Positions 8,431 through 16,699 are shown, counted from the first letter of the stretch. The stretch is 44,794 bases of DNA from Romboutsia timonensis (GCF_900106845.1 NZ_LT629850.1:1625221-1670014); one strand, 5' to 3'. Translations and numbers: made by a program. Notes: a model not told the origin generated them from the sequence alone.

Positions 8431-8865
8431 ATGCCTAATGATGATACTATAAAACTATTAAATGAATGTAATTCAGGAATAAAAATGGGAGTTCAAGGAA
8501 TAAATGAAGTTATGGATAATGCAGAAGATAAACAACTTATAGATATTTTAAACAAATATTTAAAAGAACATGAAAGGCTAGGAAATAAAACACATGAATA
8601 TCTAAATAAATTTCATGATACTGGTAAAGAACCAAGTACTATAGCTACTGCAATGAGTTGGGTAAAAATAAACTTCAAAATGATGCAAGGTAATCAAGAT
8701 GAACAAATAGCTGATGTAATGACTGATGGTTGTAATATGGGTATTAAATCTATTGCCAAGTATTTAAATAAATATCCTACAGCTTTACCTGAAGTTAAAG
8801 AGTTAGCATCTGATGTTATAAAATTAGAAGAAAACTTTGCACTAGATTTAAGAAAATTCTTATAA
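8431..8865 (+). CDS. Helical ferritin-like/DUF2383-like protein of unknown function
   Basis: A 144-residue soluble, mostly alpha-helical protein with no signal peptide or membrane segment. It reads as four amphipathic helices: residues about 3-28, 32-60, 68-95 and 100-143. Helix one contains LLNECNSGIKMGVQGINEVM and helix two DILNKYLKEHERLGNKTHEYL. This pattern resembles DUF2383/ferritin-like four-helix bundles, a tentative match. AAGGAG lies 8 nt before the ATG. It stands alone between the regulator and a bidirectional terminator. Helix-two His/Glu residues could bind metal, but no canonical ExxH diiron pair is obvious, so no enzymatic role is claimed. Confidence 0.75.
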   Translation: MPNDDTIKLLNECNSGIKMGVQGINEVMDNAEDKQLIDILNKYLKEHERLGNKTHEYLNKFHDTGKEPSTIATAMSWVKINFKMMQGNQDEQIADVMTDGCNMGIKSIAKYLNKYPTALPEVKELASDVIKLEENFALDLRKFL

Positions 8866-8903
8866 TAATAAAGGAGTTGATTATATCAACTCCTTTATTA
8901 TTT
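8864..8903. terminator. Bidirectional intrinsic terminator
   Basis: A near-perfect 18-bp stem (AATAATAAAGGAGTTGAT and its complement) around a 3-nt loop, with A/T tracts on both sides. It ends the DUF2383-like gene (+) and the facing small gene (-). Confidence 0.85.
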
Positions 8904-8912
8904 CTTAATTAT

Positions 8913-9245
8913 TTACTTTTTATCTTTATCATATTTATTCTTTTCTTCTTCAACATGTTCAAGGTAGTTTTGAACTTCATCATGTAATTCATTATTACAA
9001 TTTTCAGACTTTACCTCTTCTACTTTAGCTTGTTCTATATTATCAGTAAAACCATCATATGTTTCATATTCCATAGTGTAAACTCTATCACAATATGGAC
9101 AAGCTTCAAGTTCATAATCTTCCATTCCCCATATTTCTTCTTCTAGGTCATCTACTCTACTTTTTAAATTTTGGTATAATATATATCCTCCAATTCCTAA
9201 AAATCCAGCGGTAATAAACATAGCTCTTTTTTTAAAGCAATTCAT
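8913..9245 (-). CDS. Small membrane-anchored protein with a CPYC motif, unknown function
   Basis: A 110-residue protein: an N-terminal hydrophobic segment (about residues 8-25), a short acidic coiled region (NLKSRVDDLEEEIWGMEDYE), then EACPYCDRVY (Cys49 and Cys52), and a highly charged tail ending KKNKYDKDKK-like. CPYC is a redox motif in glutaredoxins, but the rest of a thioredoxin fold is missing, so a metal-binding or structural role is equally possible. One further Cys is near position 83. AAGGAGAG stands 8 nt before the ATG. It is monocistronic, between the shared terminator downstream and a repeat-containing gap upstream. I do not recognise a named family. Confidence 0.65.
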   Translation of the reverse strand: MNCFKKRAMFITAGFLGIGGYILYQNLKSRVDDLEEEIWGMEDYELEACPYCDRVYTMEYETYDGFTDNIEQAKVEEVKSENCNNELHDEVQNYLEHVEEEKNKYDKDKK

Positions 9246-9339
9246 AGTTATGTCTCTCCTTTCTAGCTAAAGTACTTTCTTATAAATAGTATTTGTATTA
9301 TTTGTTTAAATAAACTATATATTATATTTTCTTAAAAAC

Positions 9340-9453
9340 AAAATTCGCTTTGCTCAAAAACATTATTTTTATATTTATAAAATTATTGATATTACTTATA
9401 TTCATAGGTTATGTACAAATATATTTATGATATAACTTCCTTACACGTAAAAA
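9340..9453. repeat. Short copy of a repeat family also at 28408-28596
   Basis: The stretch begins AAATTCGCT, continues TTGCTCAAAAACATT, and ends with a block TATTCATAGGTTATGTACAAA..ACGTAAAAAA. It aligns with the outer parts of the longer repeat at 28408-28596, but lacks that copy's G+C-rich palindromic core. Like the long copy, it directly abuts an intrinsic terminator. This repeat fills most of the 247-nt gap between the small CPYC gene and the YclQ-like gene. Confidence 0.5.
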
Positions 9454-9485
9454 AACTGGATAAGGAATTAACCTTATCCAGTTTA
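9447..9485 (-). terminator. Terminator of the yclNOPQ-like operon
   Basis: A 13-bp stem (AAACTGGATAAGG and complement) with a 6-nt loop, followed on the minus strand by a T run. It sits 8 nt downstream of the binding-protein stop codon. Confidence 0.85.
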
Positions 9486-9492
9486 TATTAAA

Positions 9493-10437
9493 CTATTTTA
9501 ATGCATCTTTAACGTTATTTATCATAGTTTGAGTAGAATCTAATCCACCTGCAACTACATACCACGCTGCTGAATCTAAGTATACTATTTTATCATTTTT
9601 ATATGCATCTGTTGATTTTATTAAATCATTATCAAATAAAGCTTTAGCTGTACCTTCTCCACCAATAGCACTTCCTTTATCTACAACGAATATGTACTCT
9701 GGGTTTTGTTCTGCTAAGTATTCAAAAGTAACTTGTTGACCATGATTAGATTCTTCTATTGTTTCATCTTTATTTGTAATTCCTAATTGATTATATATTA
9801 AACCAAATCTAGATTTATCAGAGAATACACTTAAGTTTCCTTCACTAACCATAGTAGTTAAAGCATTAACATTCTTTTCTTGTGCCATAGCCTTAACTTC
9901 ATCCATTTGCTTTGTTAAGTTATCTAAGTTTTCTTTCACAAAGTCTTCTTTACCGAATATTTTACCTAATACATCTAAATTACGGCTAAAATCATTTAAA
10001 TAATCACTTCCATCTACTGATAAGTATACAGTTGTAGCTATTTCAGCAAATTTGTCGTACATATCTGCTTGTCTTCCACTTATTATTATTAAATCTGGAT
10101 TTAATTCATTAATTGCTTCAAAATCAGGCTCTTTTAATCCACCTAAGTCAGAATATTTATCTTCTTTATATTTTGATAAATATTGTGGTAAAGATCCCTT
10201 TGGAAGCCCAACAACATCAACTCCCATATTATCTAATATATCTAATATTCCATAGTCAAATGTAACTACTCTTTCAGGATTTTTTGTAACTTCAATAGTT
10301 CCATTTTCATCTTGAACTGCAACTATTTCAGTTCCTTTCACTTCTGTTTCTTGTGCTTTATCTTTACCACCTAATGTAAATGCACCTAATAATCCTACTA
10401 TTGCAACCCCTGCAATAATTGCTGCTTTTTTATTCAT
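9493..10437 (-). CDS. yclQ: YclQ/FatB-like siderophore-binding protein, without lipobox Cys
   Basis: Substrate-binding protein (314 residues) of the siderophore importer encoded upstream. The type III binding fold is clear: TKNPERVVTFDYGILDILDNMG, GLKEPDFEAINELNPDLIIISGRQ, and a C-terminal lobe with NHGQQVTFEYLAEQNPEYIFVVDKG. It resembles B. subtilis YclQ, the petrobactin-type catecholate receptor. The N-terminus MNKKAAIIAGVAIVGLLGAF is hydrophobic but has no cysteine where the lipobox should be (TLGG), so it may be held by an uncleaved helix instead of a lipid. The start at 10437 is chosen because GGAGGG lies 7 nt upstream. It is last in the operon, with a Fur box directly before it. Confidence 0.85.
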   Translation of the reverse strand: MNKKAAIIAGVAIVGLLGAFTLGGKDKAQETEVKGTEIVAVQDENGTIEVTKNPERVVTFDYGILDILDNMGVDVVGLPKGSLPQYLSKYKEDKYSDLGGLKEPDFEAINELNPDLIIISGRQADMYDKFAEIATTVYLSVDGSDYLNDFSRNLDVLGKIFGKEDFVKENLDNLTKQMDEVKAMAQEKNVNALTTMVSEGNLSVFSDKSRFGLIYNQLGITNKDETIEESNHGQQVTFEYLAEQNPEYIFVVDKGSAIGGEGTAKALFDNDLIKSTDAYKNDKIVYLDSAAWYVVAGGLDSTQTMINNVKDALK

Positions 10438-10493
10438 AATAACTCCCTCCAAGTTTTTTATTTTTTTATATTAATTATCTTTATCGATGTAAA

Positions 10494-10513
10494 AAGATAA
10501 TCATTATCATTAA
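10494..10513 (-). promoter_or_regulatory. Internal Fur box before the binding-protein gene
   Basis: GATAATCATTATCATTA (10496-10512) is one of the best Fur-consensus matches in the window. It lies between the ATPase stop codon, which it overlaps, and the yclQ-like start. This suggests the binding protein also has its own iron-repressed promoter, which would give extra receptor relative to the permease. Confidence 0.75.
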
Positions 10514-11265
10514 TAATATATACTTATTTTATTTCCATCAATTTCTTGAACATTAAAATCCATTTCATATATTTCTCTTAATATATCTTCATTTATAATC
10601 TCATCTACTGTCCCTTGTCTTGCTATTTTCCCATCTTTAAGTGCTACTATATAGTCTGAGTAACAAGCTGTAAAGTTTATATCATGCATTACAAGTATTA
10701 TAGTTTTTCCTAGGTCATCACAAAGATTTCTAAGTACCTTCATCATAGATGAAGCATTTTTCATATCTAGGTTATTAAGAGGTTCATCTAAGAATATATA
10801 TTCTGTTCCTTGAGCTATTACCATTGCTATAAAAGCTCTTTGTCTTTGTCCTCCACTTAATTCATCTAAGTATTTATTTTGTATATCAACTAAGTTCATA
10901 TACTCTATAGCATCATCTACAAACTTTTCGTCTTCTTCAGTTAATCTTCCTTCACAATATGGGAATCTTCCAAAGCTAACTAATTCTCTTATAGTAAGCC
11001 TCATATTTAAGTTGTTTGATTGTTTAAGAATGGCTATCTTTTTTGACAACTCTTTTTTATCCCACTGGCTAATTTCTTTTCCTTCTATATAAACTTCTCC
11101 TAAGTCTCTTTTCATAAGTCTTGTTATTATAGATAAAAGAGTACTTTTACCAGCACCATTCGGTCCTATAAAAGAAGTTATCTTTCCTTTTTCTATATTT
11201 ACAGATACATCATTGACTACTTTTTTATTATCGTATTTTTTTAATATATTTTTTACTGCAATCAT
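10510..11265 (-). CDS. yclP: Siderophore ABC transporter ATP-binding protein (YclP-like)
   Basis: A 251-residue cytoplasmic ATPase. Walker A is GPNGAGKST at residues 34-42, signature LSGGQRQRAF, Walker B IFLDEPLNNLD, H-loop VMHDINF. The NLDM stretch after Walker B and the SFGRFPYCEGRLT region match YclP/FecE-type ATPases. The start overlaps the permease stop as ATGA, and AAGGAGAG is 6 nt upstream, so the genes are coupled. Together with two different permeases it should form a heterodimeric-channel importer. Confidence 0.9.
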   Translation of the reverse strand: MIAVKNILKKYDNKKVVNDVSVNIEKGKITSFIGPNGAGKSTLLSIITRLMKRDLGEVYIEGKEISQWDKKELSKKIAILKQSNNLNMRLTIRELVSFGRFPYCEGRLTEEDEKFVDDAIEYMNLVDIQNKYLDELSGGQRQRAFIAMVIAQGTEYIFLDEPLNNLDMKNASSMMKVLRNLCDDLGKTIILVMHDINFTACYSDYIVALKDGKIARQGTVDEIINEDILREIYEMDFNVQEIDGNKISIYY

Positions 11266-12284
11266 ATTCTACTCTCCTTTAATAATAAGTACATAAAGTA
11301 TATTCCACCTATTAAGTTTATAATTACACTTACTGGTGTGCTAAAGTTAAATATTCTTTCTGCTAATAACTGTCCAGTTACTAATATAAATACACTTAAT
11401 AATACAGACATTGATATTAAGTACTTATGTTTATAAGTTGTTATCATTTGTCTTGAAAGATTTACTACTAATAATCCTAAAAATGTGATTGGACCTACTA
11501 GTGCTGTTGATATTGATATGAATATTGATACTGTTACAAATAGTTTTCTAACTAATTTGTCATAATCTATACCTAAGTTTATAGCTTGGTCTCTGCCTAA
11601 ATTTATAACATCTAAATATTTTAAATCATCACATACAAATGGAATTACTAGTATTATTAATATGATTGATATTAATAATATATCTACATTAACATTATTA
11701 AAACTTGCAAATAGTTTATTTTGTAGTACTAAATATTCATTTGGATCTATAACCATTTGCATGAAAGATGATAAACTACTAAATAATGTACCACCTATCA
11801 TACCTACTAGTAATAGAAATAATATATTTGAATTTTCTTTTTTAAACATCATTTTATAAAGTAATGAAGATAATAATATCATACCTCCTACACATATTAT
11901 AAAATTATATTTTTTGTTTACTATAAATACACTTGAACTCCCTAAGACAAATACTATTACTGTTTGTATTAATACATATAATGAATCAAGTCCCATAACA
12001 TTAGGAGTTAATATTTTGTTTCCTGTTATAGTTTGGAATATTGTAGTTGAAATTGATATACATACTCCTGTTAATATTATAGATAATAGTTTTGGTATAC
12101 GTTGAGATAAAGCATAATCCATATTGTTTGCATTTAACCCTATACTTAAAAACAAACCACTTACTATTAATATAAGTATACCTAAAATTAAAATTTTATT
12201 TTTAGCGTCACTTTCTTTATTATTTTTCTTATTTATATTTTTATTTTCTTCTTTTTCTCTATTTAATTTAGCATTTAGCTCCAT
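11262..12284 (-). CDS. yclO: Siderophore ABC transporter permease (YclO-like)
   Basis: FecCD-family permease of 340 residues. A hydrophilic Lys/Asn-rich N-terminal extension of about 28 residues precedes the first membrane helix, longer than usual for the family. Membrane segments follow through the rest of the protein, with the family patches RIPKLLSIILTGVCIS, GPITFLGLLVVNLSRQM (ATPase-coupling loop) and a C-terminal ISVIINLIGGIYF-like segment (STPVSVIINLIGG). AGGAGGT sits 6 nt before the ATG, and the gene overlaps the previous permease by 17 nt. It should pair with the YclN-like permease to make the channel. Confidence 0.88.
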   Translation of the reverse strand: MELNAKLNREKEENKNINKKNNKESDAKNKILILGILILIVSGLFLSIGLNANNMDYALSQRIPKLLSIILTGVCISISTTIFQTITGNKILTPNVMGLDSLYVLIQTVIVFVLGSSSVFIVNKKYNFIICVGGMILLSSLLYKMMFKKENSNILFLLLVGMIGGTLFSSLSSFMQMVIDPNEYLVLQNKLFASFNNVNVDILLISIILIILVIPFVCDDLKYLDVINLGRDQAINLGIDYDKLVRKLFVTVSIFISISTALVGPITFLGLLVVNLSRQMITTYKHKYLISMSVLLSVFILVTGQLLAERIFNFSTPVSVIINLIGGIYFMYLLLKESRI

Positions 12285-13227
12285 ATCCAGACCTCCTAAA
12301 TATCATACCAAGGAATATTACACTTCCTAATACTCCAACTGTAAGACCAACTGATAACTCATATGGATATATAATTATTCTACTTAATATATCACATACT
12401 AAAACAAACAATGCTCCAAACAGTGCAGTATGACCTATATTTTCTCCAACATTATCTCCTTTATATAAAGAAACTATATTAGGAACGATAAGCCCTATAT
12501 ATGGTATATTACCAGCTGTTATTACAACTGATACTGTTACTAATGCTATTATAACTAATCCTAAATTAACAACTTTTTCATAATCCATTCCTAAATTCTT
12601 AGCAAAATCTTCCCCCATACCAGCTACAGTAAACTTATTAGCATATAAAATTGCTATTATTATAAGTGGTATGCTTATATAAATTAGCTCATAATTTCCT
12701 CTAAGTATCATTGAGAATTTCCCCTGCATCCAAGAACCTATATTTTGCATAAGTTCAAATCTATATCCTAAGAAACTAGTAATAGATCCTATTATATTTC
12801 CACACATTATCCCAACTAATGGAATAAAAATTGCATCTTTAAATTTTAATGTCCTTATAAATTTCATAAATATGTATGTTCCAGCCAATGCAAATGCAAA
12901 TGATATTAAAGCTTTTTGTATTGGTGATGCATTTGGCATTAGTATCATTGCTACAACTATTCCAAGTTGTGCTGAATCTATTGTAGCTCCTGTAGTTGGA
13001 GATACAAATTTATTTTTACTAATCTGTTGCATTATAAGCCCACATATACTCATTCCCATTCCTGCAAGTATTATAGCTATAAGTCTTGGCAATCTACTTA
13101 TTAACATTACATTTATGCTATCATTATTAAAGCTAATAAGATCTGAAATAGTAATATTCTTAGCCCCTATAAGTAAAGAAACCAAAGATAATATAATTAA
13201 CATTATTGATAAATATCTTTTTTTCAT
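12268..13227 (-). CDS. yclN: Siderophore ABC transporter permease (YclN-like)
   Basis: First gene of the operon; FecCD-family permease of 319 residues with about nine hydrophobic segments. Family patches are RLPRLIAIILAGMGMSICG (about residues 45-63), NKFVSPTTGATIDSAQLG (about 72-89) and IPYIGLIVPNIVSLYKGDN, the ATPase-facing loop. Gene order permease-permease-ATPase-binding protein matches B. subtilis yclNOPQ and similar clostridial loci. GGTGGGAG lies 7 nt before the ATG. Fur-like boxes lie upstream. Substrate is most likely a catecholate siderophore, by homology only; no siderophore biosynthesis genes are in view, so it may import siderophores made by others. Confidence 0.88.
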   Translation of the reverse strand: MKKRYLSIMLIILSLVSLLIGAKNITISDLISFNNDSINVMLISRLPRLIAIILAGMGMSICGLIMQQISKNKFVSPTTGATIDSAQLGIVVAMILMPNASPIQKALISFAFALAGTYIFMKFIRTLKFKDAIFIPLVGIMCGNIIGSITSFLGYRFELMQNIGSWMQGKFSMILRGNYELIYISIPLIIIAILYANKFTVAGMGEDFAKNLGMDYEKVVNLGLVIIALVTVSVVITAGNIPYIGLIVPNIVSLYKGDNVGENIGHTALFGALFVLVCDILSRIIIYPYELSVGLTVGVLGSVIFLGMIFRRSGYGAKC

Positions 13228-13266
13228 TTTCTTCTCCCACCTTTTATAATTGCTTTTTATTTATTA

Positions 13267-13308
13267 TTGATAATCTTTATTATAATATATTGATATTCAT
13301 TTTCAGTT
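13267..13308 (-). promoter_or_regulatory. Promoter region with two Fur-like boxes for yclNOPQ-like operon
   Basis: Box A (13269-13285, GATAATCTTTATTATAA) and box B (13291-13306, TGATATTCATTTTCAG) partially match the Fur consensus. On the minus strand a -10 TATAAT falls at the box A end, with a weak CTGAAA -35 16 nt upstream. Iron repression of the operon is expected. Confidence 0.6.
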
Positions 13309-13428
13309 CATGTTAATTTTATACCACGATTTCTTTATTGTAAACATATTTTTCTATTTTTTGTAAAATATATTTATTTTTTATAAAATATTTTAATACT
13401 AATTAAATTGAATCAATTATTATAAATT

Positions 13429-13749
13429 TTATTTTTGATTTATTTTACATAATTTACAATCACCTATACAATACTTAACTTCTTTTATACAATTTTCAAA
13501 TGCTACTTTTCCACTACTATGACTTCTAAGTATAGGTATATTTTGTCTTCTAGCCTCTTCTTCAGCTTTCATAGTCATTTTGTGCGAAACAGTTGATGTA
13601 AATATAATTATTGCATCTGGTTTTCCTATTGACTTACTCATCTTTCTAGACATTTTAGTGTAAATTTTAGTTTTATATCCAAAAGATTTTGCTATTGATT
13701 TATAGCAACTTTCCATTCTTTCGTTTCCCCCGATTACTACTATACTCAT
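13429..13749 (-). CDS. DUF2325 protein with C-terminal cysteine pairs
   Basis: A 106-residue soluble protein. It starts MSIVVIGGNERMESCYKSIA, the glycine-rich opening typical of DUF2325, with a Rossmann-like alternation through DAIIIFTSTVSHKMTMKAEEEAR and the motif IPILRSHSSGK. Near the C-terminus KYCIGDCKLCKI gives three closely spaced cysteines, plus upstream ENC and ESC. This suggests metal or Fe-S binding. The DUF2325 biochemical function is not established to my knowledge. It is divergent from the DUF3793 gene across a gap packed with Fur-like boxes, so a role in iron stress is plausible. Confidence 0.8.
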   Translation of the reverse strand: MSIVVIGGNERMESCYKSIAKSFGYKTKIYTKMSRKMSKSIGKPDAIIIFTSTVSHKMTMKAEEEARRQNIPILRSHSSGKVAFENCIKEVKYCIGDCKLCKINQK

Positions 13750-13844
13750 CTCTATTCTACTCCTTTATAACTTTATAAATAAATCTTTGTTAGTATAATT
13801 TTTACTTATTTAGAAAATAATTATTATATTAGTTATAATAATAT

Positions 13845-13936
13845 TATTGAAAATAATTGTCAATTACTATTTTTTATCATTGATATCAATTATCATATAT
13901 GCTATTATATAACTAACTGATAATAATTATCAATTT
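13845..13936 (+). promoter_or_regulatory. Divergent promoter region with three Fur-like boxes
   Basis: Three sites resemble the Fur consensus: 13847-13865 (TTGAAAATAATTGTCAATT), 13881-13895 (TGATATCAATTATCA) and 13919-13935 (TGATAATAATTATCAAT). For the DUF3793 gene, TTGATA (13880-13885) and TATTAT (13903-13908) are 17 nt apart; box 2 overlaps this promoter, and box 3 lies over the start of the transcript just before the ribosome-binding site. Box 1 faces the DUF2325 gene. Strong iron repression of both genes is the expectation. Confidence 0.65.
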
Positions 13937-13947
13937 GGGAGGTAAAT

Positions 13948-14541
13948 ATGAGTATTTGTAATAGAAATTGTTGTGAAAATAAAATAAATTCATCTTATAT
14001 AAAATGGTTAATTGAAGTTTTAGGTCCAGTAATTCTTGGTTCTAAGCCTGCTGAAATATTAAACTTATCATCTAAAGATATGAATAAAGAGTCTAAATTA
14101 AATGATATAAAATCATTTTTTAGTAATTGTAGTAAATTATCTTATAAAATAATAAACATACCTGATGGTGGTATACGTCTAGTATTTATAAATAAGGATG
14201 CCTTATCTATAACTTTAAATAATAAAAAGTGTTTAAATTTTTTAAAGTTTATAGGATATCCATCTAACTATGATTTAGATGAATACTTAAATATACTAAT
14301 AGATAAACTTAATAGTGATAATTTCCCTCATGAAATAGGAATATTCTTAGGCTATCCACTAAAGGATGTTGTTGGATTTATGGGATATGGAAAATATAAA
14401 TTCTGTAAAACTAGATATTGGAAAGTTTATGGAGATGAGTCAGTTTCTGATGAAGTGTACAATAAATTTATAAGTGATAGAGCTAAAATAAAAGTATTAT
14501 TAGAAAATAATTCTCTGAGTGAACTTAGAAAAGTAATATAG
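13948..14541 (+). CDS. DUF3793 family protein, Fur-linked
   Basis: A 197-residue soluble protein matching DUF3793. Telling motifs are YIKWLIEVLGPVILGSKPAE near the N-terminus, HEIGIFLGYPLKDVVGFM (about residues 131-148) and CKTRYWKVYGD (about 156-166). The N-terminal CNRNCCEN adds three cysteines. DUF3793 proteins occur widely in clostridia and their function is not established; many are iron-regulated or near flavodoxin genes. GGGAGG lies 6 nt before the ATG, and a Fur-like box sits right against it. It is monocistronic, followed by an intrinsic terminator. Confidence 0.85.
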   Translation: MSICNRNCCENKINSSYIKWLIEVLGPVILGSKPAEILNLSSKDMNKESKLNDIKSFFSNCSKLSYKIINIPDGGIRLVFINKDALSITLNNKKCLNFLKFIGYPSNYDLDEYLNILIDKLNSDNFPHEIGIFLGYPLKDVVGFMGYGKYKFCKTRYWKVYGDESVSDEVYNKFISDRAKIKVLLENNSLSELRKVI

Positions 14542-14550
14542 GGTTATAAA

Positions 14551-14580
14551 AATAAAAGGAGCATATGCTCCTTTTTCTTT
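14551..14580. terminator. Intrinsic terminator shared by convergent genes
   Basis: AAAAGGAGCATATGCTCCTTTT is a perfect 22-nt palindrome followed by further T residues (plus strand) and preceded by A residues. It separates the DUF3793 gene (+) from the Cys-rich miniprotein gene (-). Confidence 0.85.
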
Positions 14581-14754
14581 TTAGCAAATTATGAATGGTA
14601 GTTTTCTCATTTCTTTTACTGCTTCTAGATTTTCAGGTCTTTTACAGTGTGGTTGACCATGTTCTTTATGATGGTCTATGCATTCTTTACAGTTTCCGTG
14701 TATTTTGCATTTTAAATTTTTACAACTACACATAGTGTTTATTTTTTGTGACAT
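14581..14754 (-). CDS. 57-residue cysteine/histidine-rich miniprotein
   Basis: A short gene on the minus strand with an excellent start (GGGAGG 6 nt before the ATG) and a clear reading frame. The product has the pattern CSCKNLKCKIHGNCKECIDHHK followed by a PHC motif: seven cysteines in the first 37 residues, one near the C-terminus (FIIC), and four His. The arrangement CxCxxxxCxxHGxCxxCxxHH strongly suggests a zinc- or Fe-S-binding knuckle. Similar small proteins are widespread in clostridia, but I know of no assigned function. It ends at the shared terminator, and has its own AT-rich upstream region of 90 nt. Confidence 0.8.
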   Translation of the reverse strand: MSQKINTMCSCKNLKCKIHGNCKECIDHHKEHGQPHCKRPENLEAVKEMRKLPFIIC

Positions 14755-14844
14755 AATATTCCTCCCAAATTAGTTATATTTGTATAAATGATACTATCAT
14801 AATTCAATTATACAATATTAAGTATTTATATCTAAGTCCATTTT

Positions 14845-15801
14845 TTAGTCATTAAATAGGTATAAGTAATCCTCGTATCCATCATCTTTCATCCTATCCT
14901 TAGGTATAAACTTAAGTGATGCTGAATTTATACAATATCTAAGACCTCCAAATTCTTTAGGTCCATCATCAAATACATGACCTAAGTGAGAATTTGCCTT
15001 ACTACTTCTTACCTCAGTTCTAAACATACCATGTGTAAAATCACTTTTTTCCATTATACTAGTTTCTTTTACTGGCTTTGTAAAACTTGGCCATCCACAA
15101 CCAGAGTCAAATTTATCCTTAGATGAAAACAATACATCACCACTTACTATGTCAACATATATTCCTTCTTCTTTATTATCATAGTATTCATTTTTAAATG
15201 GTGGTTCTGTTTTATCATTTTGTGTTACTTCAAATTGTATTGGAGTAAGTTTTTCTTTTAATAACTCTCTATCCACGTTATTTCTATCCCAACTTTCTTT
15301 TGTAAAGAAGTACCTACCAGAACCAACATAATATCTATAATAGTGATTAGGATTTTTCTTATAATAGTCTTGATGGTAATCCTCTGCTTCATAAAATACT
15401 GTAGCTGGTAATATTTCTGTTACTATTGGTAGATTAAAAATTTTACTTTCTTCTAGTTCTCTTTTAGATTTGTAAGCTAGTTCTTTTTGTTCTTCATCAT
15501 GATAAAATATCACAGTCTTATATTTATGACCTCTGTCATTAAATTGACCTCCACTATCAGTTGGATCTATTTGCTTCCAATATATATTTAAAAGTTCCTC
15601 ATAGCTTATTACTTCATCATCAAATGTTATTTGTATAGCTTCTATATGACCAGTTGTATCACTGCAAACTTCTTCATATGTAGGATTTTCTGTATGTCCT
15701 CCAGTATATCCTGATACTACCTTTCTAACCCCTTCATATTGGTCAAAAGGTTTTACCATACACCAAAAACACCCTCCTGCAAATGTTGCTAATTTATTCA
15801 T
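14845..15801 (-). CDS. msrAB: Bifunctional methionine sulfoxide reductase MsrA-MsrB
   Basis: Fusion enzyme of 318 residues that reduces both diastereomers of methionine sulfoxide. The MsrA domain (residues 1 to about 155) has the catalytic GGCFWC at 9-14 and the conserved GYTGG and TGHIEAI motifs. The MsrB domain (about 180-315) has SGCGWPSF with the resolving Cys, [10 protein letters not shown], and RYCINSASL with the catalytic Cys. The two CxxC pairs that bind zinc in many MsrB proteins are absent, so this is a zinc-free type. No signal peptide: cytoplasmic. AAGGAG is 7 nt before the ATG. It is monocistronic, and repairs oxidised proteins. Confidence 0.95.
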   Translation of the reverse strand: MNKLATFAGGCFWCMVKPFDQYEGVRKVVSGYTGGHTENPTYEEVCSDTTGHIEAIQITFDDEVISYEELLNIYWKQIDPTDSGGQFNDRGHKYKTVIFYHDEEQKELAYKSKRELEESKIFNLPIVTEILPATVFYEAEDYHQDYYKKNPNHYYRYYVGSGRYFFTKESWDRNNVDRELLKEKLTPIQFEVTQNDKTEPPFKNEYYDNKEEGIYVDIVSGDVLFSSKDKFDSGCGWPSFTKPVKETSIMEKSDFTHGMFRTEVRSSKANSHLGHVFDDGPKEFGGLRYCINSASLKFIPKDRMKDDGYEDYLYLFND

Positions 15802-15934
15802 ATTATCAACTCCTTAATATTTTTAGATTTAATAAACCTTCTATAGACTAAATAATTTATAGCCAATGTAAAATACTATATTTATATTTTGTATTAACAA
15901 AAATATAAATATATTTAAATAAAATATTTCCCAA

Positions 15935-16024
15935 ATAATAGGTTAAAATAATTATAATTTTATATTTTATTTATTCCCTATTTTTATATACTTAACCTAT
16001 TATATAGTTAATTTATGGTATAAT
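15935..16024 (+). promoter_or_regulatory. Inverted repeat and -10 element upstream of the cyclophilin gene
   Basis: TAATAGGTTAA (about 15938-15948) and its complement TTAACCTATTA (about 15992-16002) are separated by 43 nt of AT-rich DNA. A TATAAT at 16019-16024 lies 34 nt before the start codon. The repeat could be an operator or just a hairpin. No clear -35 at 17 nt was found. Confidence 0.4.
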
Positions 16025-16058
16025 ATATTCGTAAATTATAACAAAGGATGGTAATAAT

Positions 16059-16688
16059 ATGTCTAAAAAAAATAAAAAAAGATTTTTAGCAAGCTTGCTT
16101 ATAGGTACACTAGCTTTAGTTGGATGTTCATCTAAATCTACAGTTAATGATGAAGTTAGAACTCCTCCTAAGGAACTTCCTATCGCTACTATAGTCGTTA
16201 AAGATTTCGGAACTATTGAAGCTGAATTATATCCTCATATAGCACCAAATACAGTTAATAACTTTATATCTTTAGCTAATAGTGGTTTTTATGATGGATT
16301 AACTTTCCATAGAGTTATAAAAGATTTTATGATACAAGGTGGAGATCCTGAAGGTAACGGTACAGGTGGTCCTGGATATAGTATTGCTGGTGAGTTTACT
16401 AAGAATGGATTTAAAAATGATTTAGCTCATACAGAAGGTGTATTATCTATGGCTAGAAGTCAAAATAAAGATAGTGCTGGTAGTCAATTCTTTATAGTTA
16501 CTAAAGATGCTCCTGATTTAGATGGACAGTATGCTTCTTTTGGTAAGGTTATAAAAGGTATGGATGTTGTTCATAAAATAGAAAACGTTGAAACAGATTC
16601 TAATGATAAACCTGTTAAAAGTGTTGTAATTGATTCTATAAAAGTAGATACTAAAGGTGAAGATTATAAGGATCCTGATAAAATGTAG
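16059..16688 (+). CDS. Cyclophilin-type peptidyl-prolyl isomerase lipoprotein
   Basis: Extracytoplasmic proline isomerase of 209 residues. The signal peptide ends with a lipobox LALVGC (Cys at about 23), so the protein is membrane-tethered outside the cell. The cyclophilin domain spans about residues 40-200: [25 protein letters not shown] holds the catalytic Arg and Gln, followed by [18 protein letters not shown] and HIEN-like end. The active-site FHRV, QGGD and SQFFI blocks are intact. AAGGATGG is 8 nt before the ATG. It likely helps fold secreted proteins. Monocistronic with a strong terminator. Confidence 0.93.
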   Translation: MSKKNKKRFLASLLIGTLALVGCSSKSTVNDEVRTPPKELPIATIVVKDFGTIEAELYPHIAPNTVNNFISLANSGFYDGLTFHRVIKDFMIQGGDPEGNGTGGPGYSIAGEFTKNGFKNDLAHTEGVLSMARSQNKDSAGSQFFIVTKDAPDLDGQYASFGKVIKGMDVVHKIENVETDSNDKPVKSVVIDSIKVDTKGEDYKDPDKM

Positions 16689-16699
16689 CTAATATAAAT

